Shown piece by piece: positions 37,591 through 48,828 of a DNA stretch of 64,000 nucleotides (positions are counted from its first letter, which is position 1; the number at the start of each line of letters is the position of its first letter). The notes below the pieces were generated by a model. The model saw only the letters and a program-made list of their open reading frames with translations, ran no database searches and was not told the DNA's origin. Source of the stretch: Populus alba (taxonomy: Eukaryota; Streptophyta; Magnoliopsida; Malpighiales; Salicaceae). The position numbers and the translations under genes were made by a program. The stretch spans positions 12,524,001 through 12,588,000 of the forward strand of contig NC_133296.1 in assembly GCF_005239225.2 (NCBI RefSeq), in the 5' to 3' direction.

Positions 37591-39259
37591 GATATTTGGG
37601 ATAAATTTTAACTAAATTTTATTTCAATTATTGCTCACTATATCCCAATATTTACTAACATCAATTATTCTATAACACGCTTGCTATATTTGGTATGATG
37701 TATTAGAGTTGTATTAGCTATTTGATTCGTGTGTATTTTGTTGTAGGTTGATAGTTTTTTGGTAAAAAATAAATATATAAGCTTTTTTAATGTATTTTTG
37801 ACAAAAAAAAAATTATTATCATAAATCGAATAGCATACGAATAAAGTGTAAGCGTTGTAAACGTGTTTTTTTACATTAAAAAAAAATATAATTGTAAAAC
37901 AAAAATCCGATATTTACATATTATAAAATAAACTTAATAAAGAAGGTAGGATCTCAAGTTAATAAAGAAGAAAAATAAGGCAATGTTGTAATTGCTACTC
38001 TAAAATATCATTTCATTTTAATCTTTGTATAATAGTTTTCCAAAAAAAAGTGTAAAAAAGTTTACAAAAAAATAAAGATAAGAATAAAAAAAACAGTATA
38101 AATAGACCAAGTGTAAAGTGATAAATATTTCTAAGTATAAAAAATAAAAAATAATATTTTTTCCAAAAAAAAAGTGTAAAAAAAAAAAAACTAAAACAAA
38201 TGAAGATAAGAACAAAAAGAATGGTTATAAATATGCAAAGTAAAAAGTCATAAATATTCAAAGTATAAAGAAAAAAAGGAAAAAAATCTAAATAATGTTT
38301 TTTCTAAAAAAAAAAATAGATTTATCATTGATATATTACCTGTTAGGTAAAGATTTTTTAAAACAAATTATAAATCTACCATTTTTGCAAGGAAACATAG
38401 TTTCATTTTAGTTTTTATTAGATAAATAACTCGAGCTAATATGTTGTCTAAACTAGTTTTTTTTGCTAATGTAAAAAGGGATGTTCATCCATGAATGCTT
38501 TAAAATGATTAAGAGAAATATAAGAATTGATAACTAAAAAAGCTCATATATATTGTAAAAGTAGTGACTCATAAAACAAACAAAAATAAAACATCATAAA
38601 TTAAGCTTGTTATGCTTGCTCTCACACAATTATTTTTCACTTTTTAAAAAATTAATAAGGTCAAATAAAATAATAAAATTTCTTTTAAAAAGCTAACTTT
38701 CTCCTAAAACAAAGCTAAATAATATTGTCAACCAAAAAACAAAATAGTAGTTTCACTATGAAAAATACTTAGTAAAAACTTAAGCTCTTTTGGCTTATGT
38801 TATAATATATAATATAATAATATTTGTGTGCCCAATAAACATCTTATTTTTATAATATATAATATAATAATATATATTTGTGTGATTAATTGGGATGAGC
38901 ACTAGTATACTGAAAAATTGTATTTTATACTTCTATGTGTTCTCCATGTTATTTCGAGATCATGCTCCAAATCTTCCTTTATTATTTTATTTTGTAAAAC
39001 TAGTTAATTTTATACAATAAATTATTATATGTATTTAATCTAGAAATGATATACAGATTGTAAGAATAATGAAAAGAAAGGATGACTATCGTGCTATGGG
39101 GATATCCGTATATATATTCAAAAAGGTGTTGGAATTTGATTATTTTGTATTAAAATTGTGTATCAATATATTAATATATTTATTGATGAAATTGAGAAAT
39201 GGTGAATCTGAATCTGCCATGGTGAAAAAAAAAATCACCTAATAATTAGAAAGTAAAAA
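37591..39259. other. Spacer between the two duplicated segments; 122-bp tandem repeat
   Basis: A roughly 122-bp tandem repeat occupies 38037-38283: copies start TTCCAAAAAAAAGTGTAAAA near 38037 and 38160 and share AAGATAAGAA(T/C)AAAAA, GTATAAATA / TTATAAATATGCAAAG and GTCATAAATATTCAAAGTAT. A smaller repeat with ATAATATATAATATAATAAT recurs at 38803-38823 and 38853-38875. No gene is seen. If the flanking copies were LTRs this would be the internal region, but no primer-binding site or coding sequence was found. Confidence 0.6.
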
Positions 39260-40165
39260 TTCAGGTTGTTACGTTATTATTAACAACTCTTTTTTGTATT
39301 TATTAACGTCTATAATTTTTAATGTATTTAATTAAATATATAAATCAAATTTTTGATTAGCAATAAAGATTTTTTTATATAAAAAACATTATTTTATGAC
39401 ATTAAAACAACTTTTGATACTACCCACGGCGGCAAAACACAAGTTAACTAACTAGATTTTAAAATTAATTATTAAGACTTTCCTTGCAAATAGAAAATAT
39501 GTTAATGATATCTATATTTTCCTTTTCTTTACATGGAAATAACATCATTATTTTATAAATGGCTTTCAGGCATTTATTGAGATGGATTTCTTTTTTGGTA
39601 AGGATATATGAATGTGCATGCATGAGAAATGCTAAATTTGGTGGCAAATGTGTACATGGTAGCAATTAAAATGTTGCAATAAGCATGTAGAAAACATAGT
39701 CCTGTTGTTTAATTAGTCAAAATATTAATAATATAGAGGATTTTGAGTCAAAGATTGCATTTTGCTTCTGCTTTGCTCATTGTTGTTTTTTAATATTACT
39801 ATTTTTTTTTTAATTTAAACAGGAAAACGATATTTTCTTTAGTGTATCAAACTGAAATAAGAGATGCACATTTGCAAATGCGTTTCAAATATATTTTAAA
39901 AAAAAATTAAATTTTATTTTATTTTTTATTTATTTTAATTTAATATTTTTTTTGTGTTTTCAGATCATTTTGATGTGTTAATATCAAAAATAATTTTTTA
40001 AAAAATAAAAAATATATTATTTTAATACATTTCTAAATAAAAAACACTTAATATATAAACTGGCTTAAAATCCCTTTTATTATCCCACAGGAAAACAAAA
40101 AGGAAAAACCATCACACTGATATATTTTACTTAGCAAAATGTAATTAGTGCTTATGAACGTAATA
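39260..40165. repeat. Segmental direct duplication, right copy, carrying a MITE
   Basis: Second copy of the 36780-37590 segment. Matching blocks occur in the same order near 39515, 39598, 39640, 39700, 39865 and 40135. It is longer because a MITE-like repeat at about 39877-40062 is absent from the left copy, where the flanking blocks are close together. Confidence 0.85.
39877..40062. repeat. AT-rich MITE-like repeat inserted in the right copy
   Basis: It starts near GCAAATGCGTTTCAAATATA and contains TTTTTTTGTGTTTTCAGATC and TTAATACATTTCTAAATAAA, like other members of the family in reverse orientation. The left copy at 37430-37500 serves as the empty site. Confidence 0.7.
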
Positions 40166-40364
40166 TATATAATTATATATATATATATAACATTTAATTT
40201 TTTTTATAATATATATAATATTAACATAATATGTACAAATTTTATTATAAAATTAGAAATGCACACAGGTTTGGGTTGGATTTGATGATATTAACTGCAA
40301 AGAAATTAATTTGTCCTATATAAGTATGTGTCATGCTGTTATGTTTAAGAGTATTTGAAAATGT

Positions 40365-40580
40365 AATAATGATTGTTTTACAACGTGTTTTTTATTTAGA
40401 AATATATTAAAATAATTTTTTTTAAATTATTTTTTATTTTGACAAATCAAAATGATCTAAAAATACGAAAAAATATTAATTGAAAAAAAATAAAAAAAAA
40501 TAAATTTTTTATAAACACTTTTAAAAATATAAAAACAAAAATCCTGCTCATTTTAATATGAAAATAAAATCAAACATGAC
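40365..40580 (+). repeat. AT-rich MITE-like dispersed repeat
   Basis: GTATTTGAAAATGTAATAAT start, TTTATTTAGAAATATATTAA, CAAATCAAAATGATCTAAAA, TTTATAAACACTTTTAAAAA, ending near AATCAAACATGACC. Near-complete copy. Confidence 0.65.
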
Positions 40581-41039
40581 CTTGTATTATCGAGTGTAGG
40601 AAAGATGTCGTGGAAAGGGAGGTGTCTTGGGGGCAATTGTAGTGATACTGGTATGAATACAAGCAGCAGTTAGTTAATTACATCTGCTCATAATTAAGGG
40701 AAATTACGATTAAGGAAGAGAGAGTACTACACAATATATATTCTGTGATTGATAGACAGACTTGTCTGGGAAAATATTCTTCTTGCCTGATCTTGATTTG
40801 AAAGAAGCTAAGGCTGTGGATGATAATATGCAAAGAAAACCAGTGCCCGTTCATTTATGTTTAGTTCTCTAGCTTTTCTGCAAGATGCTAATAATAACTA
40901 TATAATAAAATTCAATTATGTGAGCACCAAGATGCCTTATCTTTAGGGGTTACTTTATTCCCATATCACTCAATCAATCTGCCAAATACATTAATAAATA
41001 AATATATCAAATGTTTCCATCCATATAAGCTCGTCGTTC

Positions 41040-41092
<53 letters not shown>
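41040..41092. repeat. (AT)n microsatellite
   Basis: About 24 AT repeats. Read on the minus strand it yields an artefactual Tyr-Ile repeat frame. A copy of the MITE-like family follows at 41384-41562. Confidence 0.95.
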
Positions 41093-41094
<2 letters not shown>

Positions 41095-41383
41095 AGATTA
41101 AGGGTGTGTGCTTGGGTGGACAATTCAACTTGTTTTTCATTAAAAAAAATTTAAATATTATGTTTTCATATGGTTTTGATGTATATAGTTGAACCATACA
41201 ACCAAACACACACCCTTAATCTTGTACCTAGCTGCTTTATATATATATTTTAAAATAAAAAATATTTAAAAAAACATTCATTATCATACTCTTAAACATC
41301 TTATCATCAAGAATATATGTTAATGGATCACTATGATATGACATGATCATAAATAAAAATAATGATAAAATCTTAATGGATAT

Positions 41384-41562
41384 GTTTGAAAATATAGTAA
41401 TGATTATGATTTAAAATATTTTTCACTTAAAAATATATTAAAATAATATTTTTTTATAATTTTTAAAAATTATATTTGACATAACACATCAAAATAATTT
41501 AAAAATATAAAAACAATTAAATGTTAAAATAAAACAGTTTGAAACACGTTTCAAAGCATGCT
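41384..41562 (+). repeat. AT-rich MITE-like dispersed repeat
   Basis: ATGTTTGAAAATATAGTAAT start, then TTTTTCACTTAAAAATATAT, ACACATCAAAATAATTTAAA, and AAACACGTTTCAAAGCATGC at the end, which is roughly complementary to the start of other copies. Confidence 0.65.
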
Positions 41563-42344
41563 ATCCTACGGTGAAATTGTTCGACATTATCCAGGTGGTG
41601 TCTGTGTCTGGGAGTTCCGCACCCCAAGGACTGTCTGTAACAGCAGAAATTAAAAGTGAAGAGTGAATGAAACTGATCAGAAGTCTCGTTGACTAAGGAG
41701 AAGGATTCAACGTAGAGAGAGACCCACTTGCTTCTTATTGGCTATTGACTATTGACTATGACTTGTGCCCACTTGCTTCTTTGTTTCCCTCTGTGTTCTG
41801 GAACAAGTAAATTTAGACATGCTGGCTGTCGTTCGACAATGGCCAAAAAAGGAAAAACAATGTACGAGGAGCAAACATCTTAGACCCTACAAGGACCAAA
41901 TCTCCCCATAGTCACTTCACTATCCATAGTTCCATGCCTTGAGGCACTCGAGTTGGGAGAGATTTCCCTTCAATAACACTTCATTTTAATTTGCATGGTC
42001 GTTGTATAATTATATTATCTTTCTAAGGGAAATTTCTTTATATATTTTCTTGTTTTACATGCATTTAACGATGTCTCTAATACCTATCTTATGTTTTCTA
42101 TTATGAATTTTACATATATTCATAGATAAAATAATTATATAGTTAAGCAAAGAGTTTATAGAGAAGCTGATTTGGTTGTGTTGTTATGGCTTTTTTGGTA
42201 GATTTATATTTTATTTCGTGTGTCTGTCTCAAGATGAATTAATAAGAAAGTAAGTTAAGTTTGTTTGATTTATTTTTTTATTGTAAGTTTTCTAGCTTTA
42301 TCTTTCTTACTTTTCCTTTCATGTTTAACTATATTTATTTATTT
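41563..42344. other. Intergenic, no gene seen
   Basis: A moderately less AT-rich stretch (about 41570-41960) contains no long open frame and no recognisable protein or RNA. Confidence 0.45.
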
Positions 42345-42500
42345 TTAATGTGGGTATCTAGATCAGTTTGCATGTATTTCTAGTAATTTTAACGACCCTG
42401 AAGTTAATAGTTATATAAGCTTTCAGTGACCTCGAGAGAACTTTAACTTGTGACTATTAGATAACAAACCTAAAATCTGATTAATTGAGTTACCCATCAG
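42345..42500 (-). mobile_element. tRNA-derived SINE of the TTA-tail family, diverged copy
   Basis: It contains TTTAATGTGGGTATCTAGAT, ACGACCCTGAAGTTAATAGT, TATAAGCTTTCAGTGACCTC, then the tRNA-like head region ending TGATTAATTGAGTTACCCAT. The same order is found in the array at 44446-45055. Confidence 0.65.
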
Positions 42501-44044
42501 AGTTTGTTTAACTATATTCTTAATAACTAAGTTAGTTGTTAATTTTGTGGACCTTACATTAAAATTGAATATGGTGACGAATTACAAAATACCATTTTTT
42601 TTAACCCATGGGGCCATTTTCTTTTTGTAATTAATTTGAGTTTTGATAATCACCCACATAATAAAGAATTAATGACATGTTGATCAGCAGGATAATTAAT
42701 GGATATTAATTATTTATATGTCAAGTTTTCAATATTCTTTCTCCATTTCAATTAAGATGATTTTTTCTCAAGTGGGAGAACATTTTGATTATGCCTTTTA
42801 TTTATCTTTATTAAGAGAACATTTTTGCTGCTTTTAACAGCAATTGATTATGAAAAATACATGATTAGAGACGAGTTAATACAAAATTTCTTGAATTATA
42901 TCATGTATTATTCCCAATATATATATAATACCGAGATCTTTCAGCAAATCCTTTGTTCATACATAGTATTTAATTTTGGGAAAAAAATACATGAAACAAC
43001 AGAAGTTTGAAAACGTTTTGAAGGTGAGAATTAGGCAATCCCAAACTAGTATAATCTCAATGAAATTATGTTCTAACTATTAAATATTAATTAGAATGTA
43101 AGAAATTAACTTGAATCTCGATTATTGTATATTGCTGATTATTAATTAGTGGGATAATTAAGCTTTAATTTGATGGAAGGTGGTGTGGAATCTGAGTCTA
43201 AAATTATATGCCAAGGCACTTATCCCTATATACTACTTGGATTGGGAACAATGTTATATCCCATGCTTTGCTTTTTGCAATAAAGAAATCAGAAAATGGA
43301 AGAAGCACAATAATAAGCATAAATGGAAGAGAAACTAGAAAATAATTGTGCTCAGGATTGAGTTGCCAAACAGGTCACACACTTCCCCTTTTATGATTAT
43401 GAAGAATATGATTCATTAAAACCTTTTGAGATTTTTATCTTTCACTTGAATACTTTCTCTTCTTCTTTTTTTAATTCTTTGTTGTGTTTGTCTATTTATT
43501 TATTTGCCTAAACATTGAAACTAATAAATATGTGGAGCTTTATTCTTTTTATTTGATTTTAATTTAATTTGTAAATCCGTATAACTATTTTTAAACTTGA
43601 TCTGGTTAGATGGGTCGACATAGAACATGACAGACCTATTTTCTAGCTGGTCAAGTCTTAAAAAAATTATTTTAAAAATTGATTTAATTTTGATCAGACA
43701 TGTTAATTTGTGACTTGGTAAAAACTTGTTGATTCTCGAGTTTTATTTTAGGTCAATCAATTAGTCATGTAGAATATGGATACTCGATACTTGCCTTAAT
43801 TTCTTTTTTTTTTCTTTTTGTTAATCTAATTATTTACAATTAACCATAAGAAGGAGAGATTGATTATAGTTACTCAAGAATCATTCCGCACCCAATTCCT
43901 TTGCTTTTTAACACTTTCGGTTTTAAATTGAATTCCTAATCATCTTCTTCACTTTGACATCATTGATAGGATTGTGTTCTTTTAATTAATTAATTAAGAG
44001 GGTGACAGTAAATGCTTTTTCTTTTTCTTTAATTGATTCTGGAG

Positions 44045-44240
44045 TGTTTGGAAATGTGTGTGGAAATGTTTAGAAATGTGATAATAATTTTTTTTTTAAA
44101 AAAAAATCTTTTTATTTATAAATATATTAAAATAATATATTTTTTATTTTAATTTTTTTTTAATATTAGCATATTAAAGTAATTTAAAATTATAAAAAAT
44201 AATTAAAATTTAACTAACAATAATGAAACGTAATACCAGA
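44045..44240 (+). repeat. AT-rich MITE-like dispersed repeat
   Basis: GTGTTTGGAAATGTGTGTGG start, then TATTTATAAATATATTAAAA and TTAGCATATTAAAGTAATTT. The far end (ACTAACAATAATGAAACG) is less well kept. Confidence 0.6.
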
Positions 44241-44445
44241 CAAGGTTAATCTTCGAAGAACCGACTTCCACTGTGTTGTGGCTAGGTTAATGGGCAGACA
44301 ACAAAGATTCTTGCCACCCGAAGGCACTGAGATAAGTACACTTGTATTAATTCCTTATTTTATTATATCATTCAGATTTTCATGGACCAGTTATGTTTCT
44401 GTCACTTTCAAATAAATGTCTTATGATTTATGTCCACTATATCTT

Positions 44446-45055
44446 TTTATTATTAATAATATGGATGTCGGGTTAAATTTGTACGCACCTCAATTAATTT
44501 TACGGGCCTTGAAGTTAACAACCATGTAAGCTTTCAATGATCCTGAGATTTATGAGACTCGAACCGGTAATCTTTAGAAGTAAATCTTTTATTATTATTA
44601 TTATTATTGTTATTAATATGGATGTCGAGGCTAGTTTGCGCGTACCTCAACTAATCTCACGGACCCTGAAGTTAACAACCATGTAAGCCTCCAATAACCA
44701 TGAGGTTTGTAAGACTCAAACTGGTAATCTTTAAAGAGTAAATCTTTTATTATTATTATTATTATTATTATGGGTGTCGAGCTAATCTCACGGGCCCTGA
44801 AGTTAACGATCATGTAAGCCTTCAATGATTCTGAGATTTGTGAGACTCGAACTAATGATCTTTAAGGAACAAATTTTTTATTATTATTATTATTAATGTG
44901 GGTGTCGGAGCTACTTTGCGCGCACCTTGACTAATCTTATTGGTCATGGAGTTAACGACCATATAAGACTCTAATAATCTTGAGATTTGTGAGACTCAAA
45001 CTAGTAATTTTTAAGGTACAAATCTAAAGGTTGACTAATTAAATTATACCCATTG
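44446..45055 (-). mobile_element. Tandem tetramer of a tRNA-derived SINE with TTA/TAA tails
   Basis: Four head-to-tail units at about 44446-44590, 44591-44748, 44749-44878 and 44879-45055 each contain GATGTCG or GGTGTCG, CTGAAGTTAAC(A/G)A(C/T)CAT or a variant, GAGATTTGTGAGACTCGAAC or a variant, and TAATCTTTAA. (TTA)n runs separate them (44589-44614, 44748-44770, 44878-44895). On the minus strand GGTTCGAGTC is a good B box. Only the unit nearest 45055 keeps the upstream A-box-like head (GGGTATAATTTAATTAGTCA). The other three begin directly at the B-box side, and the third also lacks the GCGCGCACC block. Confidence 0.85.
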
Positions 45056-46779
45056 GGATTAACTATATCTTTGATGATATGCACTATATCATTCTACACT
45101 AAAATTGCAACAAGATAAATTTATTTATTTATTTATTATTTACAGAGAAGGTTGGAAACAAAGTCTAGTTTTCATGAAATCTTGTTGATGCAAAGAGGTA
45201 GAAAGATTAATGGACTTCTTCAAAAATTTATCGGATGGCCGAATATATCTTGGATTATATATAATATGAGAAATAATTTTCCCCAAATCATAAAACCCCA
45301 ACCACTCTCACGATATTTTGACCTCACTTCTAAATCTTAATATACTGGTATTTCAGGAAATTCTCTATTTTTATTTTTATTGTAATTATTAAATTTAAGT
45401 TAATATCATGACTTAAAACTTGTCTTGCATCAAGTTTTTGTATCAAAATAAATATTAACCTGACAAACTAATCTAATTAAATTTTTTAATGATTTGATTG
45501 ATCTAATTAAATTTGTATGAGGTAACTCATCATTTTAATAAAAATAATCAACTTGATAGCCCACGTATTAACCTAATAATTAAGTGATCTAAACTTTTTT
45601 TCGGGTAATTACCCCAATTAGATCTAAATACTATTTCTTTCAGGTCAGTTGTCAAAATATTCATTGAACAATTATATTAAGAGAATTATCGTTTTTCGGT
45701 TCCAAGAGTTTTAGAAAAAATTAAAAAAATATATTTTTTTTATTTTTTATTTTAAATTAATTTTTTTAATTTTTTCATATTGTTTTAATATATTTATATT
45801 AAAAAAATTAAAATAAAAAAATTATTTCATTTAATTTTTAAATAAATAATAATAATTTCTAGAATTCCAAAGGTGCTGTATAAGTATTTATCATTTAGAT
45901 TATTTATGAGAATGTGGTTCTAGTTATTTTTTAAAGTATTTTTTATTTGAAAAAGTTTTAAAATAATATTTTTTTATTTTAAAAAAAATTATTTTTAATA
46001 TAAATATATTAAAATAATTTGAAAATACTAAAAAAATATTAATTTGTTGTAAAAAAATTAATGTTTTTTAAAAATATTTTTAAAAATATAAAAATAAACA
46101 TGAATAAATGTACAGAGATTTTCGGAGAATTTCCCGCTTTCAATCAGCAATCTGAAGTCCTTTCTGAGAAGGCCACACGCCTTTCAAAAGTGAATGGGGT
46201 AGGTAGGTGGTGACGGTTATCTTGGCGGGTTTTGGACTATCCTTGTTGACTTGGCGAGCAATGATTGGCCCGTAAGAATACAGATCGTTTCCCCCCCATA
46301 ACCGGTTGGATCATCGTCATGTACAAGTAGATAATGATACTGATGGCGGCGATGGCGATGGCGATGGCCGATCTTCAAATCAAGTTCTTAACCCCTTCTT
46401 TTTTAAGAGTTCTATTTTTTTCTTTTTACTTTTTTTTTTTCTGTTTATCTTCATTAACGTTGTCTTTTATATTTTTCATCTAAACATTTCAAAAAACTAA
46501 TTTGAAAAAAATAAAAAATAAAAAATATTTAAAACATAAAATCAAACAATTAGAAGTTGTTTATATTTCCCAAAATAGAAATTTTAATTCAATTATAACC
46601 GTCGTACGTACACCATATGATTCCACAACGCTTATGCTCTGCATGTATCCCAGATCACGTTAGATTTCCAAGCGAGAGATACTACACGTTCAAGTTAAAA
46701 TTATCAAAAACAGAAAGAGCTAGCGCATTTACTAGGATTTTCTTGAATCAAAATAGTTTTTCCATATGAAATTCACCAA
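45056..46779. other. Intergenic, downstream of the uncharacterised gene
   Basis: Contains the MITE-like copy listed at 45911-46104 and a GGCGATGGCGATGGCGATGG run at 46344-46363. The latter creates a Gly-Asp repeat in an open frame (46306-46500) that soon turns into a Phe-rich AT-coded stretch and is not a gene. The part next to 46779 should hold the 3' UTR of the 46780-47353 gene. Confidence 0.5.
45911..46104 (+). repeat. AT-rich MITE-like dispersed repeat
   Basis: ATGTGGTTCTAGTTATTTTT start, then TTTTTATTTGAAAAAGTTTT and ATACTAAAAAAATATTAATT; ends near AAAAATAAACATG. The order matches the copy at 58972-59171. Confidence 0.65.
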
Positions 46780-47353
46780 TTAAATCAAGGATGTGCTGCC
46801 AAACTCCATAAAGATCTCTTCAAAACATTCAGAATGGAATGTGTTCTTCCTTTCCCACCTTGACTGATCTTTAGCATCTTCTTCTTCTGTCAACCTGCAG
46901 AGCTTTCTTGCAACTTCTGTGTAGTGTTCCTTACCGTGATTATTACATGTTCCAGAGTCCTTTTTATTGTTTTCCTTTGGCTCATCTTCAACATTGTTGA
47001 TCATGAGATCAAGAAAATTAGGTGAAGATTTCTTCTTCGAGAACCTCAAAGTCCATCTGCTATGTATCACCTGATTGAAAGCAAGTAAGAAAAGGAAATA
47101 GCAACGTTAAGAACAGGTTCATAATAAAGACAAAATCCATATATTAAGAATAATTGATGCTTAATTAGAAACTAACCAGGTCAAGGTATATTGCATCATG
47201 AGCCAAAAGTTCACTGAGACCAAGGAGAGAAATCTTGCTTGAATCTTCTGAGAAAAGAACGTAGACACCATGATCTTCTTGATTTATTAACCCCGGTGTT
47301 CTCGCTCGATGATGTTGTGCTTGTGCTAAATCCAAATAAAGCAAGTACTCCAT
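46780..47353 (-). CDS. Uncharacterised two-exon gene
   Basis: Exons 47177-47353 and 46780-47070 join in phase 0 across a 106-bp GT/AG intron (CTG/GTTAGT donor, CAATCAG acceptor) to a 155-residue protein beginning MEYLLYLDLAQAQHHRARTP. I do not recognise a family. The first half is mixed hydrophobic with a run reading VYVLFSEDSSKISLLGLSEL, and the second is charged and Lys/Glu-rich (DVEDEPKENNKK-like, RKLCRLTEEEDAKDQSRWER). No signal peptide or membrane helix is seen. A TAA lies nine codons upstream of the ATG in frame, but a further 5' exon cannot be excluded. The intron with kept frame and the non-AT-like composition support a real gene; a decayed gene copy is the alternative. Confidence 0.5.
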
Positions 47354-48205
47354 GAAATTCACTAACCTACTCCTAGTGACTTAATCGTGAGTGATTCTTC
47401 CTTTCGGACCTAGTTGGATCTAGGAATGAATATGATCTCATTAACCTTGGAGCAGTACTGGCCGGAGCTTCAACATTGGCATCGCCAATCTCTGGCTTTT
47501 TTTAAATGATTTAAAAACTCTACAGTAATAGAATTTGTATGGTATGATCTGACGGGTGTGTTCGGTGACTGCCCTTGCACAGAAGAAGCCACATCATGCC
47601 TGAAAAAACCCTAGAAGCCTCCTAACAACCAACAGAAGAGAGGTGGGGTTGTTCACCAATTCAACCACCCTCTGTGCTTCCTTCCAAGAAAAGGTCTCTT
47701 ATTTCCAAGCCCTTCTTATGTCTTTCGTCCCTGAATTTAACATAAATTTATGTCATTTATGAATGAATGCCACATTTAGGGGCTTAGCAAAGTGCTCCTT
47801 GATGGCCCTGGCTGGGTACACGCTACTCGTTCTATAGCCTCCAAGCCCCATCCCAGCTGCGTAGGAAATCAACATTCAACAGATATCGCACTTCCAGATT
47901 TCAAAAATAAACCATCTCTCTTGCTTCCTGCTCTTACAGCATGGTGATCATACAGTGTGTCACGAGAATAAAACCTCAACTCAATGTCTGCTGCTAAACC
48001 AGGACAATAACAGCAGCTTATCCAGCTTACTGCTTTTGCCTTGATGCTTGTAATCCTCGTTCACAAATCAAACACACATTGTGAAATCCATGAAAGAATG
48101 CCAAGTTGTGAATTTGACTTCTAATGGATTTTAGCAACGTTCCACTTCATACGAGGAATCACAAGGCAATCACAGATATGGCAATGCCAGCCTATTCAAG
48201 TAGAG
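47354..48205. other. Intergenic: upstream side of the 46780-47353 gene
   Basis: No gene is seen. Composition is less AT-rich than the long spacers (for example around 47560-47900), so untranslated exons of a neighbouring gene are possible, but nothing specific supports this. Confidence 0.45.
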
Positions 48206-48560
48206 AAGTGAAAATCATGCATCTTAAAGAAATTGTGTTGGTACATTAATAGAAACATTCTTTCCATGTCCACTGATGGCGATGACAAGGAAAAAACAAA
48301 AAACCTGAGTTGGTTAGCAGAATAACAAGGTAACAGAAGCATAGACAAGAAAGACATGGAAAGGAACATGAACTTCATTTATTATGAACTGAAACTTGTG
48401 CATCATAAAGAAATTGTGTTGGTACATTAATAGAAACCTTCTTTCCATGTCCAATGATGACGATGAAAAAAAAAACCCTGCGATGATTAGCAGAATAACA
48501 AGGTAACAGAAGCATAGACACATGGAAAGGAACATGAACTTCAATTATTATGAACTGATT
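48206..48560. repeat. 181-bp tandem duplication downstream of the PSI1-like stop
   Basis: Copies start near 48206 and 48387 and share AAATTGTGTTGGTACATTAA, TAGAAAC(A/C)TTCTTTCCATGT, TTAGCAGAATAACAAGGTAA, CAGAAGCATAGACA and CATGGAAAGGAACATGAACT. Divergence is a few percent plus small deletions. It lies 270-620 bp past the PSI1-like stop codon (48829) and may belong to its 3' UTR or just beyond. A C10 run is at 48609-48618. Confidence 0.92.
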
Positions 48561-48828
48561 CTGTACATATACAACTAACAAAAACTATAGCCTAATATCC
48601 TCTAAAACAATTAAATACCCCCCCCCCCATATACTCACCAACTTAAATTCTCACATACAAAAAAGAAAGGACTTTTATCACTCATCGTCTGCCTGCTGAC
48701 ATGAAATCTTCCCACCACAAACCAAAGACAAAACCCCCGATATGGAAAATTTGCATTTGATTGGACACTTCTCAATTTTCACAAGCACAGACCTTTGTCT
48801 CTGCATCTTGACCTTCATGCTGATACTA

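Noticed and set aside
38013..38261. Phe-rich minus-strand open frames
   Set aside because: Produced by poly(A)-rich tandem repeat sequence; extreme composition, no coding signal.
36780..40165. Intact LTR retrotransposon bounded by the two direct copies
   Set aside because: No TG...CA ends, primer-binding site, polypurine tract or coding interior were found; a segmental duplication fits as well.
40991..41209. Minus-strand open frame with a Tyr-Ile repeat
   Set aside because: The repeat is just the (AT)n microsatellite translated; no other protein features.
44446..45055. tRNA genes suggested by GGTTCGAGTC B-box sequences
   Set aside because: No cloverleaf can be formed, three of four units lack an A box, and TTA tails mark them as SINE units.
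46306..46500. Open frame with Gly-Asp repeat
   Set aside because: Comes from a GGCGAT microsatellite followed by a T-rich stretch; no homology and no gene context.
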